A stretch of DNA of 37,989 nucleotides from Sphingobacteriia bacterium (GTDB lineage Bacteria > Bacteroidota > Bacteroidia > Bacteroidales > 4484-276): contig RZYY01000015.1 of the NCBI GenBank assembly GCA_009930115.1, positions 1 to 37,989 on the forward strand, written 5' to 3'. Shown in pieces: positions 18,830 through 28,320 of the stretch. Both the position numbers and the translations under genes were made by a program. The notes under the pieces were generated by a model that saw only the letters and a list, made by a program, of their open reading frames with translations, did no database searches and was not told the origin of the DNA. Every line of letters starts with the position of its first letter. The stretch's first letter is position 1.

Positions 18830-18866
18830 TCCCATTTTTTAACCATTTATTTAAATTTTTTTACCT

Positions 18867-20426
18867 GTGAATAATCAGCAAAAATTACAACAACTCATTG
18901 ATTTGCGTAAGAAAGCACGTGAGGGAGGCGGCGAACAACGGATTGCACAGCAACATCAAAAAGGAAAATACACTGCACGCGAACGTATCGAAATGTTGCT
19001 TGACGAAGGTAGTTTTGAAGAGTATGATATGTTTGTTACCCACCGCAGTACCGAATTTGGAATGGCTGACAAGGTGTACCTTTCCGATGGTGTTATAACA
19101 GGTCATGGCACTATTGACGGTCGGATCGTTTTCATTTTTTCCCAGGATTTTACGGTTTTCGGCGGATCATTGTCTGAAACTTTTGCACAAAAAATTTGCA
19201 AAGTGATGGATCAGGCTATGAAGGTAGGTGCACCAATCATTGGAATTAATGATTCAGGAGGAGCCCGTATTCAGGAAGGAGTGAAGAGCCTGGCAGGTTA
19301 TGCCGAAATTTTCCAGCGAAATATTTTAGCTTCAGGCGTTGTTCCGCAGATATCAGCCATTTTTGGACCATGTGCCGGTGGGGCAGTTTATTCGCCAGCT
19401 CTCACCGATGTAGTGATTATGAGCGACAAAACCAGTTACATGTTTGTAACTGGTCCAAAAGTAACAAAAACAGTAACCGGCGAAACTATTTCTGAAGAGG
19501 ATTTGGGAGGTGCCACCGTACATGCAACAAAATCGGGTGTGGCTCATTTCAGAGCCGATGACGAAGACGAAGGCATCCTGCTCATCCGCAAAACACTGGA
19601 ATATCTTCCGCAAAACAACCTGGAAGAACCAGTCATTACCGAGTGTCATGATCCCATCGACCGAAAAGACGATTTTCTAAACAATATCATCCCTGATAAT
19701 CCTGCCGAACCTTACGATGTAAAAGATATTATTTACACCATTGTGGACGACAGGGAGTTTCTGGAGTTTCACAGACATTTTGCCAAGAATATAGTAGTAG
19801 GATTTGTTAAATTTAATGGGCAACCTGTTGGGATTGTTGCTAATCAACCCAATTTTCTGGCCGGCGTACTCGATATTGATGCTTCGCGCAAAGCGGCAAG
19901 ATTTGTGAGATTATGCGATGTATTTAATGTACCGATTGTTACCCTGGTTGATGTACCTGGTTTTCTGCCGGGAAGCGGTCAGGAGTATGGGGGTATCATT
20001 ATTCACGGTGCTAAATTGATGTTTGCATATGGCGAGGCTACAGTACCTAAGATTACCATCACACTTCGAAAATCCTATGGAGGCGCTCATGATGTTATGG
20101 GATCGAAACAACTCAGAGGCGACATCAATTATGCATGGCCATCGGCCGAAATTGCCGTGATGGGTCCAAAAGGAGCAATTGAAGTGCTTGAAGGCCGAAA
20201 AATCAAGGATTTTGAAAAGCCTGAAGAAGCATCCAAATTCATTGCTGAGAAAGAAGAAGAATACCGCAATAAATTTGCAAATCCTTACGAAGCTGCCCGT
20301 TACGGCTATATTGACGACGTAATTGAACCCCGCAATACAAGATTCAGGATTATCAGGGCTTTGCAGACTTTGTCCAGTAAAAAGGATACGCTTCCTCCAA
20401 AAAAGCACAATAATATTCCCTTATAA
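18867..20426 (+). CDS. mmdA: Methylmalonyl-CoA decarboxylase carboxyltransferase subunit (alpha)
   Basis: The 519-residue product is an acyl-CoA carboxyltransferase of the MmdA/PccB family: [75 protein letters not shown] and [17 protein letters not shown]. It moves CO2 from methylmalonyl-CoA (or propionyl-CoA in the reverse sense) to the biotin of its carrier. A GTG start at 18867 gives the usual N-terminus [18 protein letters not shown]. It is 37 bases after the epimerase and is followed by delta, carrier and beta subunits, which shows a sodium-pumping decarboxylase rather than an ATP-driven propionyl-CoA carboxylase. Confidence 0.93.
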   Translation: MNNQQKLQQLIDLRKKAREGGGEQRIAQQHQKGKYTARERIEMLLDEGSFEEYDMFVTHRSTEFGMADKVYLSDGVITGHGTIDGRIVFIFSQDFTVFGGSLSETFAQKICKVMDQAMKVGAPIIGINDSGGARIQEGVKSLAGYAEIFQRNILASGVVPQISAIFGPCAGGAVYSPALTDVVIMSDKTSYMFVTGPKVTKTVTGETISEEDLGGATVHATKSGVAHFRADDEDEGILLIRKTLEYLPQNNLEEPVITECHDPIDRKDDFLNNIIPDNPAEPYDVKDIIYTIVDDREFLEFHRHFAKNIVVGFVKFNGQPVGIVANQPNFLAGVLDIDASRKAARFVRLCDVFNVPIVTLVDVPGFLPGSGQEYGGIIIHGAKLMFAYGEATVPKITITLRKSYGGAHDVMGSKQLRGDINYAWPSAEIAVMGPKGAIEVLEGRKIKDFEKPEEASKFIAEKEEEYRNKFANPYEAARYGYIDDVIEPRNTRFRIIRALQTLSSKKDTLPPKKHNNIPL

Positions 20427-20439
20427 AACAATTAAAACT

Positions 20440-20811
20440 ATGTTGCTAACTGAAATATCATTTGATTTTTCAAATATTTCATTTTTGTCCATCATCATTG
20501 CTTTAGTGGGATACGTCATTGTTTTCTCTGCACTGGTTGTTCTTTACTGGATTTTTAATTCCATACCCAAGCTTATCAATATCAACATCAGACGGCAGTT
20601 ACGGAAGCAGGGAAAAAATGATGATGGTGGAGAACTTAATATTGAAGGAAATATCGCAGCGGCAATTACTCTGGCTCTTCACCTGCATCTCAGCGAATTG
20701 CACGATGAAGAAAGCAGTGTGATTACCATTAAACGAATTTCGAGACAGTATGCCCCCTGGAGCTCAAAGATTTATTCAACAAACAGCTTTTTTAGAACAG
20801 TAAAACAATGA
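20440..20811 (+). CDS. OadG-like delta subunit of the sodium-pumping decarboxylase
   Basis: The 123-residue product has one N-terminal membrane helix (FLSIIIALVGYVIVFSALVVLYWIF) followed by a short polar linker and a cytosolic part (IEGNIAAAITLALHLHLSELHDEESSVITIKRI). This is the layout of OadG/MmdD, the small subunit that ties carboxyltransferase and carrier to the membrane beta subunit. The frame is open to 20323 inside mmdA; the ATG at 20440 is the proper start. Its stop overlaps the next start (ATGA at 20808-20811), a sign of coupled translation. Confidence 0.85.
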   Translation: MLLTEISFDFSNISFLSIIIALVGYVIVFSALVVLYWIFNSIPKLININIRRQLRKQGKNDDGGELNIEGNIAAAITLALHLHLSELHDEESSVITIKRISRQYAPWSSKIYSTNSFFRTVKQ

Positions 20812-21239
20812 AAAAATTCAAGTTCTCAATAAAAGGTCACGACTATGAAGTCGAAATTTTGGAATGTGAGGATAAAATTGCCAAAGTTGATGTGAATGGA
20901 ACGGTTTACGAAGTTGAAATGCATCAGGAAATGAAGCAAAGCAAAACACCAAAACTTGTTCGTCAGGAAGTGGAAATTAAGCGTCAGGATCACAAGATCA
21001 AAAAGACCATTACCAAAACGGCAGGATTTGAAGTCAAATGTCCTTTGCCGGGCAATATCATGCAGGTATTTGTAAAAAATGGAGACATCGTGAAATTGGG
21101 CGATAAATTGTTGTTGTATGAAGCAATGAAAATGGAAAATACCATTCTTGCCGAAAAAGACGGCACAATAAAAAACCTGAAAGTTCAATCCGGTTCAAGT
21201 GTGTTGCAAGGTGAAACACTTATGGAAATTGAAGCATAA
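20808..21239 (+). CDS. mmdC: Biotin carrier subunit of the decarboxylase (MmdC-type)
   Basis: The 143-residue product has an N-terminal basic beta part (residues 1-70), then a biotinyl/lipoyl domain of about 70 residues: VKCPLPGNIMQVFVKNGD and YEAMKMENTILAEKDG. K108 in AMKM is the biotinylation site. It carries CO2 from the carboxyltransferase to the membrane beta subunit. Compared with many carriers it lacks the long Pro/Ala hinge before the domain. The gene is 4 bases overlapped with the delta subunit and 47 bases ahead of beta. Confidence 0.92.
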   Translation: MKKFKFSIKGHDYEVEILECEDKIAKVDVNGTVYEVEMHQEMKQSKTPKLVRQEVEIKRQDHKIKKTITKTAGFEVKCPLPGNIMQVFVKNGDIVKLGDKLLLYEAMKMENTILAEKDGTIKNLKVQSGSSVLQGETLMEIEA

Positions 21240-21286
21240 ACATTGGTTAAGACATTTGATTTACCACAAAAAACCAGAAATTATCA

Positions 21287-22636
21287 ATGAAAAAACTGCT
21301 AACCATTGCAGGGATAATAGCTTTGCTGACCCTGATTTCAGCAACAATGATCCAACCTGGCATTCAGTCGTCGGGTGCGGCTGCTGCTCAGTCGGTTGAA
21401 AAACAGGTTTCTGCTGAAAATGATGATTTTATACCGGAACTTGACGAAGAAAGTGAAGCTGCTTCGAAGGGAGTAATTAAGTTTTTGCGCTATACCGGTT
21501 TTGCCAATGCTACCCGTGGTCATCTGATTATGATTGTCGTGGGCTTGTTTTTCATTTTTCTCGCCATTCGATACGAATATGAGCCATTGCTGCTTATCCC
21601 CATCGGAACGGGAATTCTTATTGGAAATATTCCGTTTATGCTGGATGCGGGCCTTCAGCTTGGAATATACGAAAAAGGCAGTGTAATGAACTATCTTTAT
21701 TTCGGTGTAACCTCAGGGATTTATCCACCGCTTATTTTTCTTGGAATTGGCGCAATGACGGATTTTTCTTCATTAATTTCAAACCCTCGCTTAATGTTGC
21801 TTGGTGCAGCAGCACAACTGGGTATTTTTGCTACATTTCTGGGAGCACTGGTACTCGGATTTCATCCGGCTGAAGCCGGTGCTATTGGAATCATTGGAGG
21901 TGCTGACGGGCCTACAGCCATTTTCCTCTCCTCCAAACTTGCCAACGGTATAAATATTCTTTCGGATGGAACAACTGTGAAAAATCTTATTGGGCCAATC
22001 GCTATTGCCGCCTATTCATATATGGCTCTGGTCCCTGTTATTCAGCCACCAATCATGCGATTGATGACCACAAAAAAAGAACGGCTGATCCGAATGAAAC
22101 CCCCAAGAGCTGTCACCAAGCTCGAAAAAATACTTTTCCCGATTATTGGATTGCTTATTACTGCTTTTATTTCACCAAGCGCATTGCCTCTGCTGGGAAT
22201 GTTGTTTTTTGGCAATATTCTCAAGGAAAGCGGGGTTACCAAACGTCTGGCAGATACAGCACGAACATCTATGATCGACATAGTTACCATCATCCTGGGA
22301 TTAACCGTGGGTGCTTCCACACAGGCAGATGTTTTTCTTACCGGAGAGTCCATTTTGATTTTTGTTCTGGGTGCAATTTCATTTATGGTGGCTACTGCAG
22401 GTGGTGTGGGATTTGCTAAGGTGATGAACCTTTTTCTGAAAGGAGATAATAAAATCAATCCTTTGATTGGTGCTTCTGGTGTGTCAGCAGTACCTGACAG
22501 TGCAAGAGTAGCTGAGATTGAGGGATTAAAATATGACCCGAAGAATCATCTTCTGATGCATGCTATGGCACCTAATGTTGCCGGTGTAATTGGCTCAGCC
22601 GTAGCTGCAGGTATTTTGTTGAGCTTCCTGCTGTAA
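21287..22636 (+). CDS. mmdB: Sodium-ion-translocating decarboxylase, beta subunit
   Basis: The 449-residue membrane protein holds the OadB/MmdB signatures: IGIIGGADGPTAIFLSSKLA around the Na+ and carboxybiotin site, LTVGASTQADVFLTGESI, and SGVSAVPDSARVAE. It decarboxylates carboxybiotin at the membrane and exports Na+. The first 70 residues are an extension not needed by the family: a signal-like helix (LLTIAGIIALLTLISATM) and an acidic linker (FIPELDEESEAASKG), with the usual start being near FLRYTGFANATRGHLIM. This completes the complex; downstream the operon ends against the convergent MBL gene. Confidence 0.92.
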   Translation: MKKLLTIAGIIALLTLISATMIQPGIQSSGAAAAQSVEKQVSAENDDFIPELDEESEAASKGVIKFLRYTGFANATRGHLIMIVVGLFFIFLAIRYEYEPLLLIPIGTGILIGNIPFMLDAGLQLGIYEKGSVMNYLYFGVTSGIYPPLIFLGIGAMTDFSSLISNPRLMLLGAAAQLGIFATFLGALVLGFHPAEAGAIGIIGGADGPTAIFLSSKLANGINILSDGTTVKNLIGPIAIAAYSYMALVPVIQPPIMRLMTTKKERLIRMKPPRAVTKLEKILFPIIGLLITAFISPSALPLLGMLFFGNILKESGVTKRLADTARTSMIDIVTIILGLTVGASTQADVFLTGESILIFVLGAISFMVATAGGVGFAKVMNLFLKGDNKINPLIGASGVSAVPDSARVAEIEGLKYDPKNHLLMHAMAPNVAGVIGSAVAAGILLSFLL

Positions 22637-22797
22637 AGTAATTGTCAGTAAACCGGAAAATATTTGTTTGCTGAAAGTTTTATCCAAAACCGGGTTGTCA
22701 CAATAATCATTCTTTCTTTGCTGATAATCAGCTTACTATTGTTTTTAAAGCAGCAAAATCATATTTTTTACCTAAATCAATCAGAAGAAAAACTGAA
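22637..22797. other. Convergent spacer between mmdB and the MBL gene
   Basis: The two genes point at each other. Only short GCTGA/TCAGC inverted repeats (about 22720-22732) without an immediate T tract are seen, too weak to call a terminator with confidence. Confidence 0.3.
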
Positions 22798-23439
22798 TTA
22801 TCCTCTGACAAAAGGATTTGATTGTTTTTCACTGCCAATAAAAGTATGGGGTCCATGACCGGGATAAACAATGTAATCATCGGGCAAAGTGTAAAGTTTG
22901 GTTTTGATACTTGCCTCAAGCGTTTTAAAATTTCCCGTTGGCAGGTCAGTACGCCCGATGCTTCCCTGAAAAAGAACATCTCCGGCGATTATAAATCCCG
23001 ATTGATGACTAATCAGACAAATATGACCATCAACATGCCCGGGTGTATATTTTATTTCAAGCTGAGCATGGCCAAATTTTATCAGGTCTCCTTCGTTCAG
23101 AAAAGTAACCGGTTCAATTATTTCAGTCATTTCAATACCAAACAATTTGCCGTGATCTGCTGCATTGTGCAAAGTTTCGAGCGATTCTTTGTGCATAACA
23201 GGCCGTATGCCGTAGGTATGGAAAATATGCGCCATGCCAAGAATGTGATCAATATGGCAATGGGTTAAGACATGGCCGACAATTTTAAGTTTGTGTCCGG
23301 TAATGAAATCATCAAGTTCTTTTTCCTCATCGTCGTTAAAACAGCCAGGATCTATAATTATGCATTCACCGGTTTCATCACTTACCAGATAGGTATTTTC
23401 CTGAAATGGATTAAAAACAAACCGATCAACTTTAATCAT
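22798..23439 (-). CDS. MBL-fold metal hydrolase (glyoxalase II-like)
   Basis: The 213-residue product carries the complete metallo-beta-lactamase metal set: H60, H62, D64 and H65 in THCHIDH, H135 in PGHVDGH, D154 in IIAGDVLFQGSIGRTD and H195 in YPGHGP. The size and the GRTDLPTG turn fit the single-domain glyoxalase-II/persulfide-dioxygenase-like hydrolases. The ATG at 23439 gives the standard N-terminus VFNPFQENTYLV, while the longer frame to 23622 reads into the divergent promoter region. The substrate is a thioester, but whether lactoylglutathione-type or another is not visible (Bacteroidetes usually lack glutathione). It is convergent to mmdB and divergent from the large outer-membrane protein. 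Confidence 0.88.
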   Translation of the reverse strand: MIKVDRFVFNPFQENTYLVSDETGECIIIDPGCFNDDEEKELDDFITGHKLKIVGHVLTHCHIDHILGMAHIFHTYGIRPVMHKESLETLHNAADHGKLFGIEMTEIIEPVTFLNEGDLIKFGHAQLEIKYTPGHVDGHICLISHQSGFIIAGDVLFQGSIGRTDLPTGNFKTLEASIKTKLYTLPDDYIVYPGHGPHTFIGSEKQSNPFVRG

Positions 23440-23501
23440 GTGGTTTTTTCGTTCATTTGCAAGTGTGTGCATTGAGCTTTTATAAAATATTTTGAATGTT
23501 A

Positions 23502-23509
23502 CAAAGTTA
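23502..23509 (-). promoter_or_regulatory. -7 promoter box of the MBL hydrolase gene
   Basis: The minus strand reads TAACTTTG, matching TAnnTTTG, 63 bases before the start codon at 23439. This supports the shorter coding frame. No clear -33 element. Confidence 0.4.
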
Positions 23510-23590
23510 TGAATATTTGCAGACTGACAGGTATTAAAACATTCATATTGTCCGTTTGATTGAGTCAATGAATAAAATCTACCGGGGGGA

Positions 23591-26500
23591 ATGAGGCAAC
23601 TTTTTACCAGAGATTTTTCCATAACAAAAAGATTTAACAGATGGCTGCTGAAAGCACTGTTGTTATTTTCTTTTCTGCCTGTTTCCGGTTGGTCGCAGTT
23701 TTACGATGGTTACCAGATGGATTTTGGCCGAAGCAGAGTACAGTTTGATAATTTTCTGTGGACATTTTATAAATTTGATCGTTTTGATGTTTATTTTTAC
23801 CTGAACGGAAAAGAACTGGCTGAACACACTTCCCGATATGTTTCCGGCGAACTGACAACAATGGAAAACCGGCTGGGCACCCACCTTGATCTTAAGATAC
23901 AATTCCTGATCTTCAATAATCTGAATGATTTAAAGCAAAGTAACATCGGGTTGAATGCTGATGCAAATTACAATGTTGGCGGAGTTTCATACATTTTGGG
24001 AAATAAAGTGGTGCTTTATTTTGATGGTTCTTTGATTAACTTTGAAAAACAGATTCGGCAGGGTTTAGCTCATGTGCTTCTTCAAAATGCTATTTTTGGC
24101 GGCAACATCACCTCACAAATTCTCAATTCATTCCTGCAAAACACACCTGAATGGTACAGTCGCGGGCTGATTTCATATCTGGCCGAAGAGTGGAATACCG
24201 ACATTGATGACAAAATCAGGAACATTATCCTGTCAGGTAAATTCAGGAAATTCAGTCAATTGGTTTTGGATGAAAACAAAGTGGTTGATGCCGGCCATTC
24301 TTTCTGGAAATTTGTTGCAGATGTTTATGGGAAAGATAATATTACCGAAATAATCAATATGACCCGCGTTAGCCGGAGTGTTGAAAATGGTTTTATGTAT
24401 GCTCTCGGAGTTTCTTTGAAAACGTTGTACAAAGACTGGTACAGTCATTATTATGCAAAATACTCAAATGAACAGGAACGTTTTGATCCGCTTCCTGAAA
24501 ACAGTCAGATCACAGGTCGCCGGGTTCTGAAAAACAATTCCGTTTTGCGTGATTATTCACAGATTGCGTCTTCCGCTTCAGGTGAAAATATTGCATTTGT
24601 TACCAATGAAACCGGAAAATTCCATGTTTGGTTGTTCAGTACTCACCGAAATAAACTAAAACGATTATATACCGGAGGTTTTCGACTTGACGAAAAAGTC
24701 GATTTTTCGTATCCTTTACTTTCATGGCATCCTTCAGGGAATATTTTAAGTATGATTATAGAAAAGAAAGGACTGATACAGCTTTATTTTTATGATCTTG
24801 ACGAGCGAAAATGGACCAACCGTAATTTGTTTGGATTTGAAAAAGTGCTTGATTTTTCTTATTCCGACAACGGTCAGTTATTATTATTGTCAGCAGTACA
24901 GGAGGGGCAAAGCGACATTTTTACCTTTAATCTGATCTCAGGTAGTTACGAGCGCATTACCAATGATATTTTTGATGACCTCAATCCAAGATTTATTGAG
25001 AATTCAACAAAGATCATTTTCAGTTCCAACAGAATATCAGATACACTCACTGAAATAAATTCCTTACCCGCTGACCTGCCTCAACACTACGATGTTTTTG
25101 TATATTCTTACAGCAATAAAGATCCGTTATTGCGCAAAATAACAGATTCGCCGGTGGCAGACGAATTGCAGCCAATGCCTGTCGGTAAAAATTTTATTGC
25201 TTATCTCAGCAACGAAAGTGGCATCCACAATCAGTACATCGGACAGCCCGACAGTGTGGTAGCTTACATTGACACAGCAGTCCATTATCGCTTTTTTACA
25301 CGTTCTGCAGCACTGACTAATTTCCCGGCCAATATCAGCAGCCATCACATTTCACCTGAAGCTGAAACAAATGTTTTTATTGTTAATGATAAAATGTTTG
25401 ACAAACTTTATCGGGATGAATTGACAATAAATGAACCTTTGGAAACAGTGAAACCTGAAACTTCAGATTTTGTAAGATCAATGACAGGCGAAAGCGTGGC
25501 TTTGCCTTCCACACTGAAACCTGAGGTACCTGTCATTGTTCCCGTAGAGAAAGAACAACCTGTCCGCCAACAGCGTAAAAGTTTCAGAAATGTGATGCAC
25601 GACGATACTGTAGAGGTGCCAGCGGAAAATGACTTACCTGAAGCTGATGAGCAGATTGACATTGATACTTACAAATTTGACCAGCAGGGAATTATTCGCA
25701 TAAACATGCCCGACAGTGCCCGGTTATTAATTGATCGCAGCAGAAAAATATCTGATTCAGCAAATTCTGATTTTATTCTTCCGGTTCAGTGTAATTATTA
25801 TACCGAATATTTTATTAATGAGCTGGTTACACAGGTTGATTTTTCCTATTTGAATCAGACTTACCAGCCTTTTTCTTCAGTAGATAATCCGGGATTCAGT
25901 TATCCGGGACTAAGTCCGACTTTTAAAATTGGGCTTACCGATTTGATGGAAGATTATCGCATTATGGGAGGGATGCGCGTGGGACTTGACTTTGTGAACA
26001 AAGAATTCTTTTTTAATTTTTCAAATCTTAAGGGACGTCTTGATAAAGAGTTTGTCTTCCAGTATCGCCACATTGAGGATGTTATTCAATCGGCTTTTGT
26101 ATTCAGACAAAAAGTTTTGGAAGGATTCTATATTCTCACTTATCCGCTCAACAGGGTCTTACGTCTGAAAAATACATTTCTGGTCAGAAACGAAAATTAC
26201 ATCATTGCCGGTCCTGATGAATTGATTCTGAAGGAACCAAATGTCAGGCAAATTTGGGGAGGTGATAAGATTCAGCTCATATATGATGATACACGTGAAC
26301 TTGGACTTAATCTGCCACATGGTATGAAGTTCATGCTTTTCGGGGAATACAATCAAATGGTTGATGATCCTGCTCATAATCTGGTGGTACTGGGTTTTGA
26401 TTTTCGAAACTTTACCCGTTTACACAGGCAGTTTATTTGGGCTAACCGCCTTGCAGGAAGTACAAATTTCGGTAAAGACCGATTAATCTATTTTATGGGT

Positions 26501-26986
26501 GGAACAGACGGTTGGATTTCGCCAAAATTCGACAGGGAAACCCGCATTGACCCATCGATGAACTGGGCTTATCAGACATTGGCCACCAACTTACGCGGTT
26601 TTGGTCAAAATGCACGTAATGGAAATAACTTTATAGTGCTCAACTCGGAATTCCGCTTCCCGGTTTTCACTTATTTACTCAACCGTCCGATAAGTTCAGA
26701 ATTTGTTAAAAACTTCCAGGTGGTAGCTTTTGGTGATTTGGGTACTGCATGGGCAGGCTGGAATCCTTATGATAAAGATAATGTCCTCTACACCAAATAC
26801 GAAACTTATGGCCCTTTGCGCATCAAAGTTCAGTATGAAAAAGACCCGATCATTGGAGGTATTGGTTTTGGAGCACGTACAAAAATCTTTGGTTATTTCA
26901 TGAAGGGGGACCTTGCCTGGGGAATTGAAGACGGAAAAATTAAAAAAGAACCGATTTTTTACTTATCGCTAAATCTTGATTTTTAA
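23591..26986 (+). CDS. Large outer-membrane protein: degenerate gluzincin, TolB-like propeller, BamA-like barrel
   Basis: The 1131-residue product starts with a signal peptide (ending near VSGWSQ). Residues about 30-300 resemble a peptidase-MA/gluzincin domain, but the HExxH position reads QGLAH (157-161), so it cannot hold zinc the normal way. Residues about 315-600 contain repeating WD40/TolB-type blades (IAFVTNETGKFHVWLF, LSWHPSGNILSMI, FSYSDNGQLLLLSAV, IIFSSNRISDT). A Pro/Glu-rich segment (VALPSTLKPEVPVIVPVEK) links to a C-terminal beta barrel of the surface-antigen type, ending in YLSLNLDF, a typical outer-membrane insertion signal. This suggests an outer-membrane protein whose soluble part faces the periplasm. 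The exact job is unknown; the family appears across Bacteroidetes. Confidence 0.8.
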   Translation: MRQLFTRDFSITKRFNRWLLKALLLFSFLPVSGWSQFYDGYQMDFGRSRVQFDNFLWTFYKFDRFDVYFYLNGKELAEHTSRYVSGELTTMENRLGTHLDLKIQFLIFNNLNDLKQSNIGLNADANYNVGGVSYILGNKVVLYFDGSLINFEKQIRQGLAHVLLQNAIFGGNITSQILNSFLQNTPEWYSRGLISYLAEEWNTDIDDKIRNIILSGKFRKFSQLVLDENKVVDAGHSFWKFVADVYGKDNITEIINMTRVSRSVENGFMYALGVSLKTLYKDWYSHYYAKYSNEQERFDPLPENSQITGRRVLKNNSVLRDYSQIASSASGENIAFVTNETGKFHVWLFSTHRNKLKRLYTGGFRLDEKVDFSYPLLSWHPSGNILSMIIEKKGLIQLYFYDLDERKWTNRNLFGFEKVLDFSYSDNGQLLLLSAVQEGQSDIFTFNLISGSYERITNDIFDDLNPRFIENSTKIIFSSNRISDTLTEINSLPADLPQHYDVFVYSYSNKDPLLRKITDSPVADELQPMPVGKNFIAYLSNESGIHNQYIGQPDSVVAYIDTAVHYRFFTRSAALTNFPANISSHHISPEAETNVFIVNDKMFDKLYRDELTINEPLETVKPETSDFVRSMTGESVALPSTLKPEVPVIVPVEKEQPVRQQRKSFRNVMHDDTVEVPAENDLPEADEQIDIDTYKFDQQGIIRINMPDSARLLIDRSRKISDSANSDFILPVQCNYYTEYFINELVTQVDFSYLNQTYQPFSSVDNPGFSYPGLSPTFKIGLTDLMEDYRIMGGMRVGLDFVNKEFFFNFSNLKGRLDKEFVFQYRHIEDVIQSAFVFRQKVLEGFYILTYPLNRVLRLKNTFLVRNENYIIAGPDELILKEPNVRQIWGGDKIQLIYDDTRELGLNLPHGMKFMLFGEYNQMVDDPAHNLVVLGFDFRNFTRLHRQFIWANRLAGSTNFGKDRLIYFMGGTDGWISPKFDRETRIDPSMNWAYQTLATNLRGFGQNARNGNNFIVLNSEFRFPVFTYLLNRPISSEFVKNFQVVAFGDLGTAWAGWNPYDKDNVLYTKYETYGPLRIKVQYEKDPIIGGIGFGARTKIFGYFMKGDLAWGIEDGKIKKEPIFYLSLNLDF

Positions 26987-27091
26987 AGAAGTGCATTAAT
27001 TCTGAAAAGCACAGACCAAAAGTCATTTTACAAGAAGTTAGCTATTTTACAAGTAGGTGAAAACATTTTGGTCAGTGAACAACGAATAAAA

Positions 27092-27125
27092 AATCCAAAT
27101 GCCTGATTGTTTTGCATTTGGATTT
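27092..27125 (-). terminator. Likely terminator of tRNA-Pro
   Basis: On the minus strand the arms read AAATCAAATGC and GCATTTGGATTT, pairing with one bulged base around an 11-base loop, followed by a short T run. It lies 17 bases beyond the tRNA 3' end. Confidence 0.45.
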
Positions 27126-27141
27126 AAAAAATTCGACTAAG

Positions 27142-27216
27142 TCGGGATGGCGAGATTCGAACTCGCGGCCTCCACGTCCCGAACGTGGCGCGCTAGCCGG
27201 GCTGCGCTACATCCCG
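27142..27216 (-). tRNA. tRNA-Pro (anticodon CGG)
   Basis: The minus-strand 75-mer folds as a cloverleaf: acceptor CGGGATG pairs with CATCCCG, the anticodon stem is CCACG/CGTGG around the loop TTCGGGA with anticodon CGG, and the T arm is GCGAGTTCGAATCTCGC. The discriminator is A. The 3' CCA is not encoded. It would read CCG proline codons. It stands alone between the outer-membrane protein and the SDR gene. Confidence 0.93.
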
Positions 27217-27267
27217 TTTGGTTTTTGACCGTGCAAAATTACATTTTTTTTGAAAGGGACAGCTATT

Positions 27268-28278
27268 TCATTGTTTTTCTTCCTTCAAAAAAACAGAAGC
27301 TGTTTGTTTGATTGATTCTTCGATAGGTATAAAGCTGTAGTTAAGAAGCTTACTGATTTTTGCGTTGTTGTAATAGTGCACATTAAAAGCAGATCGGGCA
27401 ATTTGTCGGGTAAACTTATGCGGTTGACCGAGTAATGAAATTACAAAATCCAAGCGCCATCCTATTTCGGCCATCCATTTAAAAAGTTTTATTCCAGGAG
27501 GTTTTTTATTAAAAGCAATTGCAATCAGAGTTAAAACCTGCCGAAAAGCAAGGTCTTCAGCTGACAGAATAAAGCGTTCGCCTGAAATATTTGTTTTCAT
27601 AAGTTGTATCATGATACGCGCAACATCTCTTACATCAATGTAACCGGTAATCCCACCCGTATAAAAAGGCATGCCCTGGTAAACAGTGGTAAAAAGCTGT
27701 GAGCTGCCAGATAGCCAATCGCCGGGTCCAATGATTACTGATGGATTTACAATAAACATATCCAGCCCTTCTGCATTAGCCCGCCAAACTTCACGCTCAG
27801 CACCATATTTGCTGATTGCATAAGCAGAATTAGCACCTGAAGGTTTCCATAAACTTTTTTCACTGAGGGTTTCATTCTGTTTGGCTCTGCCCAATGCCGA
27901 AACAGAACTGACATGACAAAACCTTACATTTCCTTTATCCTGGCATGCATTTACAAGGTTGGCAGTACCCTGCTGATTATTGAAAATAAGCTGTTGGGAA
28001 TCTTTTTTACGAAATGAGACCATTCCGGCACAATGAAAAACTTTTTCCACACCTTCCAACGCGGAAACAATTGACGGCCAGTCTAACAAGTCACCTTCTA
28101 CCCATTCAATTTTTGAAAATAATGCCTCTGCATCGGAAGAATACCACGAAAACGTTTTTCTTACTTGATTTAAATTACTGGTTGATCGCTTTAGTGCCCG
28201 CACTCTTTCATGCTGCTGAACAAGCTCGAAAAGCAAATGAGCACCAAGCAAACCAGTCCCTCCGGTTACAAATATCAT
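27268..28278 (-). CDS. NAD(P)-dependent epimerase/dehydratase-like SDR
   Basis: The 336-residue product is an extended short-chain dehydrogenase: TGGTGLLGAHLLFELV at the N-terminus binds NAD(P), a Ser-Tyr-Lys site is seen as HVSSVSALG and YAISKYGAE, and IVNPSVIIGPGDW follows the catalytic helix. The closest kind by eye is the dihydroflavonol-reductase/3-beta-hydroxysteroid-type group used on sugars, polyketides or lipids. It lies 42 bases downstream of mutY on the same strand and is probably co-transcribed, though a functional link is unlikely. Confidence 0.85.
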   Translation of the reverse strand: MIFVTGGTGLLGAHLLFELVQQHERVRALKRSTSNLNQVRKTFSWYSSDAEALFSKIEWVEGDLLDWPSIVSALEGVEKVFHCAGMVSFRKKDSQQLIFNNQQGTANLVNACQDKGNVRFCHVSSVSALGRAKQNETLSEKSLWKPSGANSAYAISKYGAEREVWRANAEGLDMFIVNPSVIIGPGDWLSGSSQLFTTVYQGMPFYTGGITGYIDVRDVARIMIQLMKTNISGERFILSAEDLAFRQVLTLIAIAFNKKPPGIKLFKWMAEIGWRLDFVISLLGQPHKFTRQIARSAFNVHYYNNAKISKLLNYSFIPIEESIKQTASVFLKEEKQ

Positions 28279-28320
28279 AGGACAAAATTAGTGAAAGCGA
28301 TTTGATTATGAATAATGTTT

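Noticed and set aside
19911-20408. 165-codon minus-strand frame over mmdA
   Set aside because: Antisense shadow of a highly conserved carboxyltransferase.
18867-22636. Glutaconyl-CoA or oxaloacetate decarboxylase instead of methylmalonyl-CoA decarboxylase
   Set aside because: The carboxyltransferase is the PccB/MmdA size (519) and the epimerase is adjacent, so methylmalonyl-CoA is the better primary call. The glutaconyl-CoA idea is kept only as a finding.
22664-22858. 64-codon plus-strand frame with a hydrophobic stretch after mmdB
   Set aside because: It needs a TTG start and runs into the MBL gene's conserved end on the other strand; hydrophobicity comes from AT-rich codons.
27000-27091. 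Gene between the outer-membrane protein and the tRNA
   Set aside because: Only short frames with no start context; the bases just beyond are explained by the tRNA terminator hairpin.
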